In this document: positions 62,373-64,000 of the stretch, in pieces | Numbering within the stretch: the stretch's first letter is position 1 | Layout: each line of letters starts with the position of its first letter | NCBI RefSeq assembly: GCF_900099825.1 | Contig: NZ_LT629693.1 | Span: 7,947,001 to 8,011,000, forward strand | Length of the DNA stretch: 64,000 bases | Direction: 5' to 3' | Source: Bradyrhizobium ottawaense | GTDB taxonomy: Bacteria > Pseudomonadota > Alphaproteobacteria > Rhizobiales > Xanthobacteraceae | Translations under genes and position numbers: made by a program | Notes under the pieces: model-generated | Seen by the model: the letters and a program-made list of their open reading frames with translations, nothing else | What the model was told of the DNA's origin: nothing | Databases searched by the model: none

Positions 62373-63553
62373 ATGCGCGTCGCGGTGATCGGGACGGGAA
62401 TCGCCGGCAATGCCGCGGCCTGGAGTCTCTCGAAACGTTATCCGGTCACGGTCTATGACCGGGAAAGGCGGGTCGGCGGGCACAGCCACACCGTGACCAT
62501 CGACTATGACGGCACGCCGCTCACCGTCGACATCGGGTTCATCGTTTACAACGAACTGAACTATCCGGACCTGACGGCGCTGTTCGCCCATCTTGACGTC
62601 GAAACCGTGGAAAGCTGCATGAGCTTCGCGGTGACCGCGGATACCGGCCGGTTCGAATGGAAAGGCGGCGGCAACAACTGGATTGAGACCGTCCGCGGTC
62701 TGTTCGCGCAACGCCGGAATCTGCTGTCTCCGTCCTATCTCTGGATGCTGCGCGACGTCCTGACCTTCAACGAGCAGAGCGCCCGGGATTATGCCGCCGG
62801 CAAACTCGCAGGGCTGACGCTCGGCGACTATTTCCGTGTCAACCATTTCGCGCCGCGGCTGCTGCGGACTATCTGGCGCCGATGGGTGCCGCGATCTGGT
62901 CGGCGCCGGCGAGCGATATCCTGCAATTCCCGGCCGAAAACTTCGTCGCCTTCTTCGCCAACCATCGCCTGCTGCAATATGACCGCCCGGTCTGGCGCAC
63001 GGTGAAGGGCGGCAGCCGGCATTATGTCGAGAAACTGACGGCGTCATTCCGTGACCGGATCAGGCTCGGCTGCGCCGTCACCGCGATCGAGCGAACGCCG
63101 CGTGGCGTCGTCGTCCACGACAGCCACGGCCACGCCGAGACCTACGACCACGTCGTGGTCGCCTCGCACAGCGACCAGTGGAATTTCCTGCGCTGGCCGC
63201 GCCAGGGATCGGTCGATAACGACGTCTCCGTGACCTACTGGATGAACCCGCTGCAGGGCATCGATCCAGACAAGCCCTTGTTCGTCAGCCTCAACCCGCC
63301 GATCGAGCCCGATCCGGCGTTGACGTTCGGCAAGTTCATGTTCGAACATCCGCAATACAATGCCGCGGCCTTTGCCGCCCAGAAGCGCCTCGGCGAAATT
63401 CAGGGCCGGCGTCATACCTGGTTCTGCGGCGCATGGACCGGATACGGATTCCATGAGGATGGGCTGCGATCCGGGCTTTCCGTCGCAGAGGCGCTGGGCG
63501 CGATCGCGCCGTGGCGCGAACTGCCGACGAACCTCGCGGAAGCCGCGGAGTAG
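62373..63553 (+). pseudogene. FAD/NAD(P)-binding amine-oxidase-like protein broken by a 1-base frameshift
   Basis: From ATG 62373 the first frame has the Rossmann dinucleotide motif VAVIGTGIAGNAAAWSL, RVGGHSHTV and IGFIVYNELNYPDL. It reads to FAPRLLR (about residue 165) and then loses sense. The next frame continues with DYLAPMGAAIWSAPASDILQ and runs to a normal C-terminus (WFCGAWTGYGFHEDGLRSGLSVAEALG). One G is missing at about 62866-62867. Restored, the protein would be about 394 residues, typical for the FAD oxidoreductases paired with DUF1365. It could be a sequencing slip. Confidence 0.85.
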
Positions 63554-63555
63554 CG

Positions 63556-64000
63556 ATGCGAAGGCAGTCCACCAGAACCGGGATGCAGGACGAGGCCGCC
63601 GACGCCGCGGCGTCGCTCTATGTCGGCGAGGTCATGCATGCGCGGCTGAAGCCGATGGGCCATCGCTTCAGCTACCGTGTCATGAGCCTGTTGATCGACC
63701 TCGACCGCCTCGCGGCGGCGGACCGCCAGTCCGCCTTGTTCGGCGTCAACCGGGCCGCACTCTACAGTTTCCACGAGGCCGACCATGGCGAGCGCGACGG
63801 AACGCCGTTGCGCGCCTATGCGCAGCGCTGCGCTGCCGAGCAAGGCATCGATCTCACCGGCGGGCGGGTGTTGCTGCTCTGCTATCCCCGCCTGCTCGGC
63901 TACACCTTCAATCCGCTCTCGGTCTACTTTTGCTATCACGCCGATGGCGGACTGGCGCTGATGATCTACGAGGTACGAAATACGCTCGGCGACATCCACG
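63556..64000 (+). CDS. DUF1365 family protein, N-terminal part (cut by window edge)
   Basis: 148 codons from ATG 63556 to the window edge, two bases after the oxidoreductase stop. LYVGEVMHARLKPMGHRFSYRV, LYSFHEADHGERDG and RVLLLCYPRLLGYTFNPLSVYFCY are DUF1365 signatures. In Rhodobacter, genes of this family lie in the ChrR-sigmaE regulon with a cyclopropane-fatty-acid-type methyltransferase; such a gene is expected further right. Confidence 0.9.
   Translation, partial: MRRQSTRTGMQDEAADAAASLYVGEVMHARLKPMGHRFSYRVMSLLIDLDRLAAADRQSALFGVNRAALYSFHEADHGERDGTPLRAYAQRCAAEQGIDLTGGRVLLLCYPRLLGYTFNPLSVYFCYHADGGLALMIYEVRNTLGDIH

Noticed and set aside
1..64000. CRISPR arrays, insertion sequences, rRNA operons
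   Set aside because: No regularly spaced direct repeats of CRISPR size, no transposase sequence and no rRNA were seen in the window.

Overview
The window reads as chromosome of an alphaproteobacterium of the Bradyrhizobium / Nitrobacteraceae type. The evidence is high GC with C/G third positions, the dusB-ntrB-ntrC-ntrY-ntrX block followed by hfq-hflX, a fused ispDF, a pcm-tolC-popZ-valS block, a cobalt-type nitrile hydratase, and three families of palindromic intergenic repeats of a kind I associate with Bradyrhizobium relatives. The genus is inferred; no rRNA is present.

Positions 1-3.7 kb are the right end of a small integrated element beside tRNA-Ser(UGA). Reading away from the tRNA, it carries a P4-type tyrosine integrase, a strong terminator, an AlpA-like regulator, a RepA-like hexameric ATPase, a cluster of GTTACG/CGTAAC repeats that looks like a replication origin, a short terminase-small-subunit-like gene, and the end of a hydrophobic protein running off the left edge. 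The order int-alpA-rep-ori-terS resembles a phage satellite (PICI-like) and is the most interesting part of the window.

3.7-13.8 kb is core genome. Two tiny one-helix membrane proteins (32 and 29 codons, absent from standard ORF calls) lie beside the tRNA. They are followed by rlpA, an epoxide-hydrolase-like gene, and a forward operon dac (PBP5-type) - tmk - holB - metG - tatD - MBL hydrolase - ABM-domain protein. MetG carries a histone-H1-like lysine/alanine-rich head.

14-23 kb is metabolic: an acyl-CoA ligase, a TRAP carboxylate transporter, a frameshifted enoyl-CoA hydratase, a barrel-like hypothetical, nitrile hydratase (alpha, beta, accessory) and queC. 23-43.4 kb holds mazG, mgtE, hflX-hfq, the ntr nitrogen-control cluster, dusB, ispDF, a CinA-family gene, a RatA/Coq10-like gene, lipA, a 3-methyladenine glycosylase, a VOC protein and valS. 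43.6-52 kb holds popZ, tolC, pcm, tRNA-Asn, several small exported or hypothetical proteins, tRNA-Cys, a glycosyltransferase with a frameshifted RmlC-like epimerase, and a DTW-domain tRNA-modification enzyme.

52-61.3 kb is a complete tripartite RND efflux operon (outer-membrane factor, adaptor, two MdtBC-like permeases). 61.3-64 kb starts a DUF2177 / FAD amine-oxidase-like / DUF1365 cluster preceded by a candidate ECF-sigma promoter and cut by the right edge.

Three otherwise conserved genes (enoyl-CoA hydratase, RmlC-like epimerase, FAD oxidoreductase) are each broken by what looks like one missing base, two of them at a run of five G/C. That number in 64 kb makes assembly error as likely as real decay.
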